A stretch of DNA of 35,823 bases from Candidatus Neomicrothrix sp. UBA2517 (GCA_002341185.1 DDNP01000030.1:1-35823), one strand, 5' to 3'. Counted from the stretch's first letter, positions 1 to 9,162 are shown. Program-made: numbers and translations. The notes: a model not told the origin generated them from the letters alone.

Positions 1-60
1 ACCTGTTTGGTGGCACCTTCATGCTCAGAATATGCTGTAGCAATACCGAAGGGGAAAAAT

Positions 61-1503
61 ATGACTAACGAAGCAGAAAAGGAATCGTTTCTAGCTGAGT
101 TGCGTTCCCAGGTAGGCAACACTGGAAACACAATCTCGGCCAGAGATGCAGTTAACCAATCAACAATCAGGAACTGGTGCGATGCTGTTTCAGAATCAAA
201 CCCTCTCTATCTTGACCCTGAACTCGCTGAGGAAGGGCCACACGGGAACATTGTGGCCCCTCCCGCAATGTTGCAAGTCTGGTCTATGCCTGGCCTTATC
301 ATGGGTCAGCAACCCCAGCGGTCAAATGACCCCAGTTCGACTACATACGCAATGTTGGATCAAGCAGGCTTCGTTAGCGTGGTTGCAACAAACGTGGAAT
401 ATGTGTTCCATAGATACCTTAAACTGGGTGATGTTATCAGTGGCCGAACAAAGCTCGTAGATGTTTCGGAGGAAAAAGCGACCGGACTCGGCATCGGGCA
501 TTTTGTTACCACTGAAACAGAATATGTTGATGAGAATGATGAACCTGTTGGGTCAATGTTCTTCAGAATCCTTAAATTCCGTCCAGGTACCGGACGGGTC
601 AGCAAAAAACCAGACCCTAAAGCAGAAGCTCTCGAAGCAGCAGGGCTTGATCCCAACGACTATCTATCTGCACCGGAGCGCCCTACCCGCCCGAGGCCAC
701 AATGGAATCAAGACCAAGAATGGTTTTGGGAAGGTCTCAAAAACCATGAGTTACGAATTCAACGCTTCACTGATGATGGAACGCTGATGTTTCCGCCTGC
801 AAATGCTAATCCAAATACACATGGTATGGATTATGACTGGGTCGTTTCTTCGGGAAGAGGAACTCTCTATAGCCATACCGTTGTCCACTATCCTCAGGTC
901 CCATCATTTGATTACCCCCTTATTGTTGGACTGGTTGAGCTTGAGGAGGGAGTGCGTATCATCACCAATATCGTGAACGTAAAACCAGAGCAAATAGAGA
1001 TAGGAATGCCAGTTGAAGTTTGTTTCCCCGATACGAACTCAGATGATGGCATCGTTCTTCATCAATTCCAACCTGCGCAACCAGCGCGAACTCAGGACGC
1101 AAGAGAACCCAGCGAAGTGTCTGAAGGCGATGAACTTCCCCTTTGTCCAGTGTCGCTGACACCCAGATTGATTATTTCAACGGCGTTAGCGACCAGAGAT
1201 TTTCAAGACGTACATCATGACCGTGACGCCGCCCACCAAAAGGGGTCAAAAGACATTTTCATGAATATTCTCAGTACTGCCGGAATAACCGCACGATGGC
1301 TAGGTGACTGGGCTGGAAACAATGTTATTTTCGAAGACCTGAAAATACAGTTAGGGGCACCGAACTATCCCTATGACACGATGACAATGTCAGGTAACGT
1401 TCAAACTCTCAATGAGGACGGATCAATCACTATCAGCTTTAACGGTGATAACAAGTTAGGGTCCCACGTTAAAGGAACCGCAACACTGCGATTTGCTGAC
1501 TAA
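61..1503 (+). CDS. MaoC-like / DUF35 / MaoC-like fusion protein (ChsH2-ChsH1-like enoyl-CoA hydratase)
   Basis: About 480 residues in three parts. Residues 1-210 resemble a FAS1/MaoC-type hot-dog domain, 220-345 a DUF35 OB-fold, and 360-480 a second MaoC hot-dog. The order matches the steroid side-chain hydratase subunits ChsH2 (MaoC-N plus DUF35) followed by ChsH1, joined in one chain. The C-terminal domain keeps the ChsH1-type Asp/His pair (D380 and H385 in RDFQDVHHD). The N-terminal domain has SESNPLY in place of the usual catalytic D-x-N-P-x-H, so it is probably structural. The DUF35 zinc ribbon has lost its cysteines: the four expected positions are F236, D239, N250 and T253. The start at 61 is chosen over the ATG at 7 because GAAGGGG lies six bases before it. 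Eighteen bases separate it from the GH3 gene. Family known; substrate (a CoA thioester) inferred. Confidence 0.8.
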   Translation: MTNEAEKESFLAELRSQVGNTGNTISARDAVNQSTIRNWCDAVSESNPLYLDPELAEEGPHGNIVAPPAMLQVWSMPGLIMGQQPQRSNDPSSTTYAMLDQAGFVSVVATNVEYVFHRYLKLGDVISGRTKLVDVSEEKATGLGIGHFVTTETEYVDENDEPVGSMFFRILKFRPGTGRVSKKPDPKAEALEAAGLDPNDYLSAPERPTRPRPQWNQDQEWFWEGLKNHELRIQRFTDDGTLMFPPANANPNTHGMDYDWVVSSGRGTLYSHTVVHYPQVPSFDYPLIVGLVELEEGVRIITNIVNVKPEQIEIGMPVEVCFPDTNSDDGIVLHQFQPAQPARTQDAREPSEVSEGDELPLCPVSLTPRLIISTALATRDFQDVHHDRDAAHQKGSKDIFMNILSTAGITARWLGDWAGNNVIFEDLKIQLGAPNYPYDTMTMSGNVQTLNEDGSITISFNGDNKLGSHVKGTATLRFAD

Positions 1504-1521
1504 AAGAGAAGGGGACTTCCG

Positions 1522-4062
1522 TTGACAGTGGACGAACAACAAATCAGCAATATTCTCTCTGAACTATCCCTTACTGACAAGGCGAATGTCGTAACCGGTC
1601 ATGGTATGTGGACAACGAGAATAATCGGTGACGCAGAAATCCCAGCACTCACAGTAACCGATGGACCCAATGGTGCTCGAGGCGCTGGTCTGATGGGAAC
1701 CGGAACACCAACAGCGTGCATTCCGGCAGGCTCCGTCCTCGGGTCAACATGGAACCCAACCCTCATGAAAGAATTAGGGGTTCTTCTGGCTGAAGAAAGC
1801 ATCGCCAAAGGCGCTCATGTGCTTCTTGCCCCAACAATAAACCTTCACCGCAACCCATTAGGCGGACGAAACTTTGAATGCTACTCCGAAGACCCGTACC
1901 TCACCGGAACCCTCGCAGCAGCCTACATTAACGGAGTGCAATCACAGCATGTTGCTGTAACTGCAAAACATTTCGTCGCTAATGACTCAGAGTTCGAACG
2001 AAATTCAATCGATAGCCAAGTCGATGAACGAACATTGCGTGAGGTATACCTTCTGCCATTTGAACACGCAGTAAAGGACGGGAATGCATGGGGGATAATG
2101 AGTTCCTACAACCGAATCAATGGAACGTTCGCATCAGAACATGAATGGCTCTTAAAAACCGTACTGAGAGAACAGTGGGGATTCGATGGTTTCGTTGTCT
2201 CCGACTGGTTCGCAGCCCGTTCAACAGGCCCATCAATTAAAGCAGGATTGAGTCTCGAAATGCCTGGGAAAGGGCAGTGGTACGGACCGGAGCGCATTAT
2301 CGAGGCAATAGAAAATGATGAATGCACCGAATCAGATCTTGACGAAATCGTGAAAGATATGCTGCGACTGATGCAACGCACCAACGCATTCAATGGAGTC
2401 GGCGGAGGAGAAGAAAACCAAATTGATAGCCCAGAGCATCGAAACCTAATCCGTCGCGCTGCAACTGAAGGAACAGTCCTCATCAAAAACGACGGTGTAT
2501 TGCCTCTCAACCCAGACATGCTTGAAACGCTGGCCGTTATAGGACCAAACGCCAGATCAGCGAAAATTATGGGTGGAGGATCTGCCGGTGTAAGACCCTA
2601 CAGAAATGTGAGCCCCCTCAGTGCTTTAACAGACCGAACCAATCTAGAGATAACCTATGCACAGGGTTGCGACATTGACCGCACAACGCCCCCCATCGAA
2701 ATCCCGACCTTGTCCAGCCCTATTGAAGTGGATTTCTTCAACGCTCACAATATTGGTGGAGACGTCGCGGCTCATAAAACCTATTCTCGGGCCGACTTCA
2801 AATTCTTCGGATCGCCCACAAAAGGAGTCGACCCTCACACATATTCCTTCTCAGGAAAAGCTACGATCACAGCCGAAGTAACTGGAAAGCATGAACTATG
2901 TCTCGTACAAAGTGGGAAAACACGAATACGGATTAACAATGAGCTCATCATTGATGCAACAGAAGGCGACTTCGGCAAAGGCGATGATTTTTTTGGAATG
3001 GGATCTGCTGAAATCACAGCCGAGATTAACCTTAATGCCGGCAGTGAGGTGCCTATCGAAATTGAATTTTCCAGTGAAGGCGCAATTCTTATGCTCGGCT
3101 GCAGAATCGGGCTCAAGCCAATCATGGAAAGAGATCTACTCCAAGAAGCTGAAGATTTGGCGGCAGAATCGGATGCTGCCGTTGTGATAGTTGGAACAAA
3201 TGATGACTGGGAAACAGAAGGCCGAGACCGCGATTCATTTTTCCTTCCCGGCGATCAAGTAGAACTCATTGAGCGAATCAGCGCCACTAACTCAAAAACC
3301 GTTGTTGTCGTGAACACGGGGGGACCACATGACATGACATGGATTGATACCCCGAACGCCGTACTCAATATCGGATTTGCTGGTCAAGAACTCGGAGAAG
3401 CACTCGTAGACGTCCTACTAGGTGATACGGACCCTTCAGGTCGCATGCCCACAACAGTCCCTGCACGGTATGAACATAGCCCCGCCTACCTCAACTATCC
3501 AGGAGAGAACAGTGTCGTGCGATACGGAGAGGGACTCTACATTGGTTATCGGTGGTTCAGTGCACGCTATCTTGAGCCCGCTATACCTTTCGGACACGGC
3601 CTATCCTACGCAACATTTGAATGGGGAACACCGAGAGTAAATGGGTCTGAAACAACAGATCTATCATCAAACATAGCCGTAGAGATCGATGTGACCAATA
3701 CCAGCGACAGGCCAGGCACCGAAGTAGTTCAGCTCTACATAGCGCCACCAACATCAACGCTCCATAGACCACCCATCGAACTCAAAGGATACGCAAAACT
3801 CGCACTGGAACCTGGAGAAACGAAAACAGCGACCATAACGCTGAATTTCAGGTCATTTGCATATTTTGACCCCGGTGACCAGTTCTTCAGCACACTTGAC
3901 GCAAATTCACCAGTACCCAGAGAGGTAGGATCTCGTAGAACTCAGCCCGGATGGTATGTGGAACCAGGATTTTACGATCTTGTCGTTGCTAGATCAGCAA
4001 CCAATCACCACGCAGTCGTTAAATGGGAACTCACCGGAGAAGAAAACTATCAACACCCGTAA
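1522..4062 (+). CDS. Glycoside hydrolase family 3 beta-glucosidase-like enzyme with PA14 insert
   Basis: An 846-residue GH3 enzyme hydrolysing terminal beta-linked sugars from oligosaccharides or glycosides. The N-terminal barrel runs to about residue 290 and carries the AKHFVAND and ECYSEDPY loops and the likely nucleophile D228 in FVVSDWF. The C-terminal sandwich domain is interrupted by a PA14-like lectin domain (about residues 400-535) and resumes with DWETEGRDR, where E566 (or E564) is the likely acid/base. A fibronectin-III-like domain ends the chain. This order matches PA14-containing beta-glucosidases such as Kluyveromyces BglI. There is no signal peptide, so it should act in the cytoplasm on imported glycosides. 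Start is TTG at 1522, six bases after AGAAGGGGA; GTG at 1528 is the alternative. Probably co-transcribed with the preceding MaoC fusion. The sugar specificity is unknown. Confidence 0.93.
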   Translation: MTVDEQQISNILSELSLTDKANVVTGHGMWTTRIIGDAEIPALTVTDGPNGARGAGLMGTGTPTACIPAGSVLGSTWNPTLMKELGVLLAEESIAKGAHVLLAPTINLHRNPLGGRNFECYSEDPYLTGTLAAAYINGVQSQHVAVTAKHFVANDSEFERNSIDSQVDERTLREVYLLPFEHAVKDGNAWGIMSSYNRINGTFASEHEWLLKTVLREQWGFDGFVVSDWFAARSTGPSIKAGLSLEMPGKGQWYGPERIIEAIENDECTESDLDEIVKDMLRLMQRTNAFNGVGGGEENQIDSPEHRNLIRRAATEGTVLIKNDGVLPLNPDMLETLAVIGPNARSAKIMGGGSAGVRPYRNVSPLSALTDRTNLEITYAQGCDIDRTTPPIEIPTLSSPIEVDFFNAHNIGGDVAAHKTYSRADFKFFGSPTKGVDPHTYSFSGKATITAEVTGKHELCLVQSGKTRIRINNELIIDATEGDFGKGDDFFGMGSAEITAEINLNAGSEVPIEIEFSSEGAILMLGCRIGLKPIMERDLLQEAEDLAAESDAAVVIVGTNDDWETEGRDRDSFFLPGDQVELIERISATNSKTVVVVNTGGPHDMTWIDTPNAVLNIGFAGQELGEALVDVLLGDTDPSGRMPTTVPARYEHSPAYLNYPGENSVVRYGEGLYIGYRWFSARYLEPAIPFGHGLSYATFEWGTPRVNGSETTDLSSNIAVEIDVTNTSDRPGTEVVQLYIAPPTSTLHRPPIELKGYAKLALEPGETKTATITLNFRSFAYFDPGDQFFSTLDANSPVPREVGSRRTQPGWYVEPGFYDLVVARSATNHHAVVKWELTGEENYQHP

Positions 4063-4073
4063 CAGCGGTTTAT

Positions 4074-4871
4074 CTACATTCCCCACGAGCCATCATCACG
4101 AACCTTCCATGAACCTGCAGCGACAGTACCGCCATCAACAGGAATGGAAGAACCCGTTACGAAACTCGACATGTCCGAGGCTAGAAAGCAGATAACGGCA
4201 GCGCACTCTTCAGCAGTTCCTTTGCGGCCAAGCGGAGTTGGTTGCAAGCCTTCAATCAACGCTGCTGAATCCTCAGCTAATTCTGCATCACCAGGAGTGG
4301 GAATCATGTCAGGAGCAACACAATTAACGCGAATACCTCTCGAACCTAACTCAACTGCCAGTGATTGAGTGAATTGTTGAACGGCTGCTTTCATCGCAGC
4401 GTACACAGCGAACCCAGGAGCTGCATGATATGCCTCAACAGATGTGACGTTGATAATTGATGCTCCATCGTTGATCACCGGGAGGGACGCCCGAACGCAG
4501 TTAGTTACCGAACCGAAGTTCTCGCGAATCAGAACAGACTCACCCTTCGCTGACACCTGATCAAATGGAGCCCAAAATCCTCCACCAACATTATTGACAA
4601 GCACATCTACTGATCCCAAATTCTCACTAATCGCAGCGAAGAAAGCGTTAACGGCTTCTCCATCTCGCACATCAAGAACTTCACCGTAGGCATTAGTGCC
4701 TCTGTCTTGTATCGCGTTCACCGTTTCGTTAAGCCCGTCTTCTAAAAGGTCACATACAGCAACATTCGCACCAAGGTCAGCGAACGCTAAAGCAGTTGCT
4801 TTCCCTATTCCTCTAGCTGCACCTGTGACCACGGCAACCCTTTTCGTGAGTAATAACTGACTACTATCCAT
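4074..4871 (-). CDS. Short-chain dehydrogenase/reductase (NAD-type)
   Basis: A 265-residue classical SDR, which interconverts alcohols and ketones. It has the nucleotide motif TGAARGIG (from residue 16), an acidic D41 at the end of the second strand that favours NAD over NADP, NNVGG (from 93), and the catalytic set S144, Y157 and K161 (YAAMK). The C-terminal GSSIPVDGG segment is typical. An ATG at 4940 would add 23 residues but lies inside the divergent P450 gene, so the ATG at 4871 is preferred; its ribosome site is weak. The gene is divergent from the P450 across 56 bases and convergent with the GH3 gene across 11 bases. A role in oxidising an alcohol made by the P450 would fit, but this is only inferred from position. 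Confidence 0.9.
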   Translation of the reverse strand: MDSSQLLLTKRVAVVTGAARGIGKATALAFADLGANVAVCDLLEDGLNETVNAIQDRGTNAYGEVLDVRDGEAVNAFFAAISENLGSVDVLVNNVGGGFWAPFDQVSAKGESVLIRENFGSVTNCVRASLPVINDGASIINVTSVEAYHAAPGFAVYAAMKAAVQQFTQSLAVELGSRGIRVNCVAPDMIPTPGDAELAEDSAALIEGLQPTPLGRKGTAEECAAVICFLASDMSSFVTGSSIPVDGGTVAAGSWKVRDDGSWGM

Positions 4872-4874
4872 GAT

Positions 4875-4896
4875 GTCTTCGTACCACAAAGAAGAC
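4875..4896. promoter_or_regulatory. Inverted repeat in the SDR/P450 divergent promoter
   Basis: GTCTTC (4875-4880) and its exact complement GAAGAC (4891-4896) are separated by 10 bases in the only space between the divergent SDR and P450 starts. Half-site centres are 16 bases apart, which would suit a dimeric repressor. Six-base arms can occur by chance, and no regulator gene is adjacent, so this is only a candidate operator. Confidence 0.2.
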
Positions 4897-4927
4897 GTGA
4901 CGGCATAAACGAGATAAGTTATTACGC

Positions 4928-6184
4928 ATGGAAGCAACAATCACTGACCTCATCAACGCATCCGCATACGGACATAATGGTGTCCCACATGATTTATGGA
5001 CGCATCTAAGGAAAGAGTCCCCCGTCCACTGGTACGCGCAACGTGGTCACACTCCCTTCTGGGCTATCACAAAACATGAGGACATCATGGAAGTTTCAAG
5101 CCAGCCCGACATCTTCTCTAGCGAGGCAGGCGGAATTATTGTTTTCAACGAAGCACAAATCCAATCTTTCCTTGAAGGTGGTTCGGGAAGCCCATTAGCA
5201 CAAATGAAAACTATCATTACTATGGATCCACCAGAGCATCGCTCGTACCGCAAAGTAGCAAGTGGATATTTCACCCCGAGGGGAGTAACGAACCTTGACG
5301 AAATTGTGAAAAGCAGCGCAGCAGCAATATTTGATGACCTACCAAATGAAGGAGAAGTGGATTTCATTGAAGCTATCGCTCAAAAACACCCGCTTCGCGT
5401 ACTAGCAACCATCCTAGGAATCGATAAAGAACAAGAAGAACGCCTACTCGTTATAACTCAGGAACTATTCGCTAGTGAAGACCTCGATATGCGCCGAGAA
5501 GGCGAAGACCGAGAAGCTGCACGAAAAGAACTCGGCATGGAGTTTTACATGCTTTTTGATGAAATCATCAAAGATAGACGTGCCTGCCCACGCGATGATC
5601 TTGCAACCATGCTCGCGAATGCTGAACTTTCTGAAGGCTGCCCCCTCGGGCAATTAGAGACACTGGGGTACTACCTCATTGTTTTCACTGCTGGCCATGA
5701 CACAACACGTAATGCTCTATCCGGAGCAATATCAGCGTTCCTTGACCACCCTGACCAATTCGAACGCTTACGGCATGACCCCAGCCTTTCCAAAGCAGCC
5801 GTTGATGAAATCGTCCGGTGGACAACCCCAGTGAATTATATGAAACGACAAGCTATGCAAGACTATGAACTACGCGGGCAGCAAATAAAAGCAGGAGAAG
5901 AACTCGCATTATTCTACTGTTCAGCTAACAGAGACGAAGATGTGTTTGAAGACCCATTCACATTTGATATCGGTCGAAGCCCCAACAGACACCTTGGATT
6001 CGGTTGGGCGGAGCACTACTGCCTCGGAGCGCATCTAGCGAAAGCTAGTATGAAAGCACTAACTGAAGAAATGGTGCGTCGCATTGACTGGATGGAACCA
6101 AATGGCGAACGCACCTTTATCTCATCAAATTTCGTTGTCGGCCTTAAAACACTTCCTGTCAAATACAAACTCAAGGGCGAATGA
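4928..6184 (+). CDS. Cytochrome P450 monooxygenase (CYP125/124/142-like)
   Basis: A 418-residue soluble bacterial P450 that would hydroxylate a hydrophobic substrate using electrons from a ferredoxin. It shows MDPPEHRSYR (about 99-108), the I-helix oxygen-activation motif AGHDTT (255-260), the K-helix ExxR (E294, R297), and the heme-binding loop FGWAEHYCLG with proximal ligand C365. The second glycine usual in FGxGxHxC is alanine (A361). The overall pattern resembles actinobacterial steroid and branched-lipid P450s (CYP125, CYP124, CYP142), though this is by eye. No ferredoxin or reductase gene is in the window, so partners lie elsewhere. The stop is four bases before the carboxyltransferase start, so the two are almost certainly one operon. 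No clear ribosome site precedes the ATG, so the message may be leaderless or weakly translated. Confidence 0.92.
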   Translation: MEATITDLINASAYGHNGVPHDLWTHLRKESPVHWYAQRGHTPFWAITKHEDIMEVSSQPDIFSSEAGGIIVFNEAQIQSFLEGGSGSPLAQMKTIITMDPPEHRSYRKVASGYFTPRGVTNLDEIVKSSAAAIFDDLPNEGEVDFIEAIAQKHPLRVLATILGIDKEQEERLLVITQELFASEDLDMRREGEDREAARKELGMEFYMLFDEIIKDRRACPRDDLATMLANAELSEGCPLGQLETLGYYLIVFTAGHDTTRNALSGAISAFLDHPDQFERLRHDPSLSKAAVDEIVRWTTPVNYMKRQAMQDYELRGQQIKAGEELALFYCSANRDEDVFEDPFTFDIGRSPNRHLGFGWAEHYCLGAHLAKASMKALTEEMVRRIDWMEPNGERTFISSNFVVGLKTLPVKYKLKGE

Positions 6185-6188
6185 CTCC

Positions 6189-7679
6189 ATGGCTGAAATA
6201 AGCAAATGGAGAGAAAAAATTACGAACCTGAAAAAACGCAAATCAGATGCACAAATAATGGGTGGAACTAACAAGCTTGCCAAGCATCATGCATCAGGAA
6301 AAATGGATGCACGACAGCGCATTCAAGCATTCCTTAAGGAAGGATCATTCACCGAAGTTGGACAGCTAGCCGGTAATGAAGTCGACGCATTCGTAGCAGG
6401 AATCGGCATCCTTGATGGCCGCCCTGTCGCAATAGGCTGTGAAGATTTCACAGTCAAAGGAGGATCGATAGGAAAAGCAGAATCTGCCAAACGTTACCGA
6501 ATAGCTGAATTGGCATTACAAGAACGTATTCCACTTATCATGTTTTTGGAAGGAGCCGGCCATCGACCGCCTCTTCCCGATGACCCTCCTTCCTATAGGA
6601 CACCCGGTGATCTTCAAGCCCAAGCAGACGCATCTGGATCTATACCACTTGCAACAGCTGTCTTTGGGCCTTCGGCAGGGCACGGAGCCCTAAGCGCACC
6701 ACTCGCCGACTTTACTGTTATGACGAAAGGGGCATCAATTTTCACCGCTGGTCCGCCACTTGTCAAAGCATCCTTAGGGGAAGAGATAACAAAAGAAGAC
6801 CTCGGAGGACCCGGCGTTGCCTTACAGAGTGGAGTAATCCATAATCTAGCTGACAATGATGAAGGCGCCCTTGAACAGATACGAACATGGCTCTCATACC
6901 TCCCATCCTCTGCATGGCAAACACCAGAACGGCTCGCCGGTTCAGAAGAGGAGAGAAGCGTGGAAGAACTTCTTGATATTATTCCCGAAAACCCTCGTCA
7001 ATCATATGACATGAACGACGTCATCAAAGCGGTCACTGATATCGACAGCGTATTTAATATTCAGTCAATGTTTGGGCAATCTCTTATAACTTGCTTAGCT
7101 CGATTAGGGGGGAGGCCAGTAGCTATTGTTGCCAATCAGCCCCAGCATATGGCAGGGTCTATCACTGTTGAAGCCGCAGACAAGGCAACGCAATTCATTC
7201 AAGTCGCTGACTCATTTCACCTCCCATTAATTTTTCTCACGGATAACCCAGGCGTGCTTGCAGGGTCATCATCTGAAAAAGCTGGCATTCTCAGGCACGC
7301 AGGAAGAATGTTTCTCGCCCAGCACCATGCAACGGTTCCCAAAATTCAACTTACCTTGCGAAAAGCTTACGGCTTTGGAAGCACAGCCATGGGAATGAAC
7401 CCCTTTGATGGGCAGACTCTGAATCTTGCTTTCCCCGGTGTAAGTTTTGGCGCGATGCCTGCTAAAGGAGCAGATGACGCAACCGGAGCTGATCAGAAAA
7501 CAAGAGATGCATTGCGAGAAGCTGAACTTAGCTCAGGGTACAGGTCCGCATCCTCTCTTAGCATCGATGACGTTATCGACCCCTCTCAGGCACGAAATAT
7601 GCTTATGCGAGGCTTAGAAATCGCATCAAGCAGAATCGACGGGTTTGCAACTCCTAAGCAAAGAACAATGAATCTCTAA
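6189..7679 (+). CDS. Acyl-CoA carboxylase carboxyltransferase (beta) subunit
   Basis: A 496-residue biotin-dependent carboxyltransferase, PccB/AccD/MccB superfamily, which moves CO2 from carboxybiotin to an acyl-CoA. The two crotonase-like halves are visible: the N-terminal half has DARQRI, GGSIGKAESAKRYRIAELAL and the glycine-rich FGPSAGHGAL; the C-terminal half has AGSITVEAADKATQFIQVAD and LTLRKAYGFGSTAMG. The start at 6189 is preferred over one 105 bases upstream inside the P450 gene; AAGGG lies just before the P450 stop. The partner biotin carboxylase/carrier subunit is not in the window, so the active enzyme depends on a subunit encoded elsewhere. Pairing with a P450 suggests carboxylation of an oxidised branched acyl-CoA, as in terpenoid degradation, but propionyl-, methylcrotonyl- or another acyl-CoA cannot be told apart here. 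Convergent with the sulfatase gene (19 bases). Confidence 0.9.
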   Translation: MAEISKWREKITNLKKRKSDAQIMGGTNKLAKHHASGKMDARQRIQAFLKEGSFTEVGQLAGNEVDAFVAGIGILDGRPVAIGCEDFTVKGGSIGKAESAKRYRIAELALQERIPLIMFLEGAGHRPPLPDDPPSYRTPGDLQAQADASGSIPLATAVFGPSAGHGALSAPLADFTVMTKGASIFTAGPPLVKASLGEEITKEDLGGPGVALQSGVIHNLADNDEGALEQIRTWLSYLPSSAWQTPERLAGSEEERSVEELLDIIPENPRQSYDMNDVIKAVTDIDSVFNIQSMFGQSLITCLARLGGRPVAIVANQPQHMAGSITVEAADKATQFIQVADSFHLPLIFLTDNPGVLAGSSSEKAGILRHAGRMFLAQHHATVPKIQLTLRKAYGFGSTAMGMNPFDGQTLNLAFPGVSFGAMPAKGADDATGADQKTRDALREAELSSGYRSASSLSIDDVIDPSQARNMLMRGLEIASSRIDGFATPKQRTMNL

Positions 7680-7698
7680 AATAATTCAACGCGATTGC

Positions 7699-9162
7699 TT
7701 ATAGTTCAGTAGGGTGCCTACGTTCAAGCACATCAGCCCAATGAGATCTTCCAGTACTTCGGAGCCGCTTAATGTATTCAGGCAGGTGACCCCTTGTATG
7801 GAATGGTCCGCCTTCCTCAAGCACGATTTCCATAGGGTCAATTGAGCTGTACCCATTTTTCAACTGTGACGCAGTCCAATCTGAAAGGGTTGACCTCCCA
7901 TGGGCAACAAGTGAGATATCTGACGAGAAGAGGTCATCTTTTTCATGAGGGTCATTTGCGATATCAAAAAGCATTTCTTCTTTCCAATGCCCGTGGAAAC
8001 CATCATGCCAGGTTCGTATATACAGATAATCATCCCAGCGAACTGACCGTTGACACGACCATGCCCCTTGAGACAGAACAAGAAATTCACGGCCCTCACT
8101 AGTCCCTTGCCGCAAATGTTGCGCAAGTGATTTTCCATCCCAGTGACTAGGAATCCGTAAATCTGCGAGTTCAACAACCGTAGCTGCGACATCAAGATGA
8201 TATTGAAGACCATCATAAACTTGAGCTTCCAAACCGGGCCATTTCAAAATCGAAGGAATATGACATGTCACTTCATCAGCTGCCTGATGATCGGCGTACA
8301 CACCAAGCTCTCCAAAAGCTTCACCATGGTCGGAACTAATCAATACAGCAGTATCTTCCAAAACTCCTAGATCTGAAAGCTTGTTCATTAACACGCCGAC
8401 AGCGTCATCTGCATAACGAATGCCGACGTCATAACCGTCGAAGATTTGTTTTACTGCATCCATCGAAGACGCATTCCACGGTTGACGCGGAGGTGGTTCC
8501 CCCCATTCATCTGGCCGGAAACCCCATGGTTCTTGAGCGGAATGCGGTCCTGATAAACCCCAATTCGCTAGGCGAATATCTTCTGTGTGCCATTCAGGAA
8601 TAGACTCATCTTCAAAGGGATTCCCATAATCTGCAGGTGTTCGGTACGGGGTATGGGGGTCCCAAAGGTGGACATGCAAAAACCAGTCATCTGCTTTTCC
8701 ACGTCTATCTAACCAATCTAAAGCGCCCGGAATAACCTCATCTGCACGCTCTCCTCCGAATCCTCGCATCAGATTCATTGATTCCATGAATCCGTTATTC
8801 CACCATGATGCACCATGCCGAAAAGGAAATGACGATATTGAAGCTGTATGCCAACCGGCAAGGTAGAAAACAGAAGCCCACGACCGCATATTAAACCTTC
8901 CGAAAAACCCTCGGTCCTTTCCCTCGGCTTGAAGGTCTGCTGCTCTCCCGCCATGATTTATGACACCATTACGGATACCGAACATTCCAGTAATTAACGC
9001 TGTTCTGCTCGGGAGGCATGGGACGTCGGATGCATAAACGTTACTGAAATGGATACCCTCACCTGCTAATTCATCAATATTTGGTGACGTGTTTCGGTGA
9101 TACCCGCCACACCCGAGATGATCAGCACGAAGTGTATCAATATCAATGTAAATTATCCGCAC
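7699..9162 (-). CDS. Formylglycine-dependent sulfatase, cytoplasmic
   Basis: A 487-residue alkaline-phosphatase-superfamily sulfatase that hydrolyses sulfate esters. The N-terminus has metal ligands D7/D9 in YIDIDTLRADH, then NTSPNIDELAGEG. The complete formylglycine signature starts at C49 (C-L-P-S-R followed by TALITG), so the cysteine must be converted to formylglycine by a maturase, none of which is encoded nearby. HLWDPHTPY (about 166-173) and SDHGEAFGELG (D278, H279) supply further metal and active-site residues. There is no signal peptide, unlike most polysaccharide sulfatases, so it probably acts on a small sulfated compound inside the cell. Being alone on its strand, it has no operon partner. 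Phosphonate monoester hydrolases share this fold and motif and remain possible. Confidence 0.9.
   Translation of the reverse strand: MRIIYIDIDTLRADHLGCGGYHRNTSPNIDELAGEGIHFSNVYASDVPCLPSRTALITGMFGIRNGVINHGGRAADLQAEGKDRGFFGRFNMRSWASVFYLAGWHTASISSFPFRHGASWWNNGFMESMNLMRGFGGERADEVIPGALDWLDRRGKADDWFLHVHLWDPHTPYRTPADYGNPFEDESIPEWHTEDIRLANWGLSGPHSAQEPWGFRPDEWGEPPPRQPWNASSMDAVKQIFDGYDVGIRYADDAVGVLMNKLSDLGVLEDTAVLISSDHGEAFGELGVYADHQAADEVTCHIPSILKWPGLEAQVYDGLQYHLDVAATVVELADLRIPSHWDGKSLAQHLRQGTSEGREFLVLSQGAWSCQRSVRWDDYLYIRTWHDGFHGHWKEEMLFDIANDPHEKDDLFSSDISLVAHGRSTLSDWTASQLKNGYSSIDPMEIVLEEGGPFHTRGHLPEYIKRLRSTGRSHWADVLERRHPTEL

Noticed and set aside
1..60. Tail of an upstream gene at the left edge
   Set aside because: Frames 2 and 3 end at 40 and 68, but fewer than 25 residues are visible and none can be recognised, so no gene is called.
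2106..2519. A 137-codon minus-strand frame inside the GH3 gene
   Set aside because: It lies wholly within a clear GH3 catalytic region and has a Ser-rich composition typical of antisense shadow frames.
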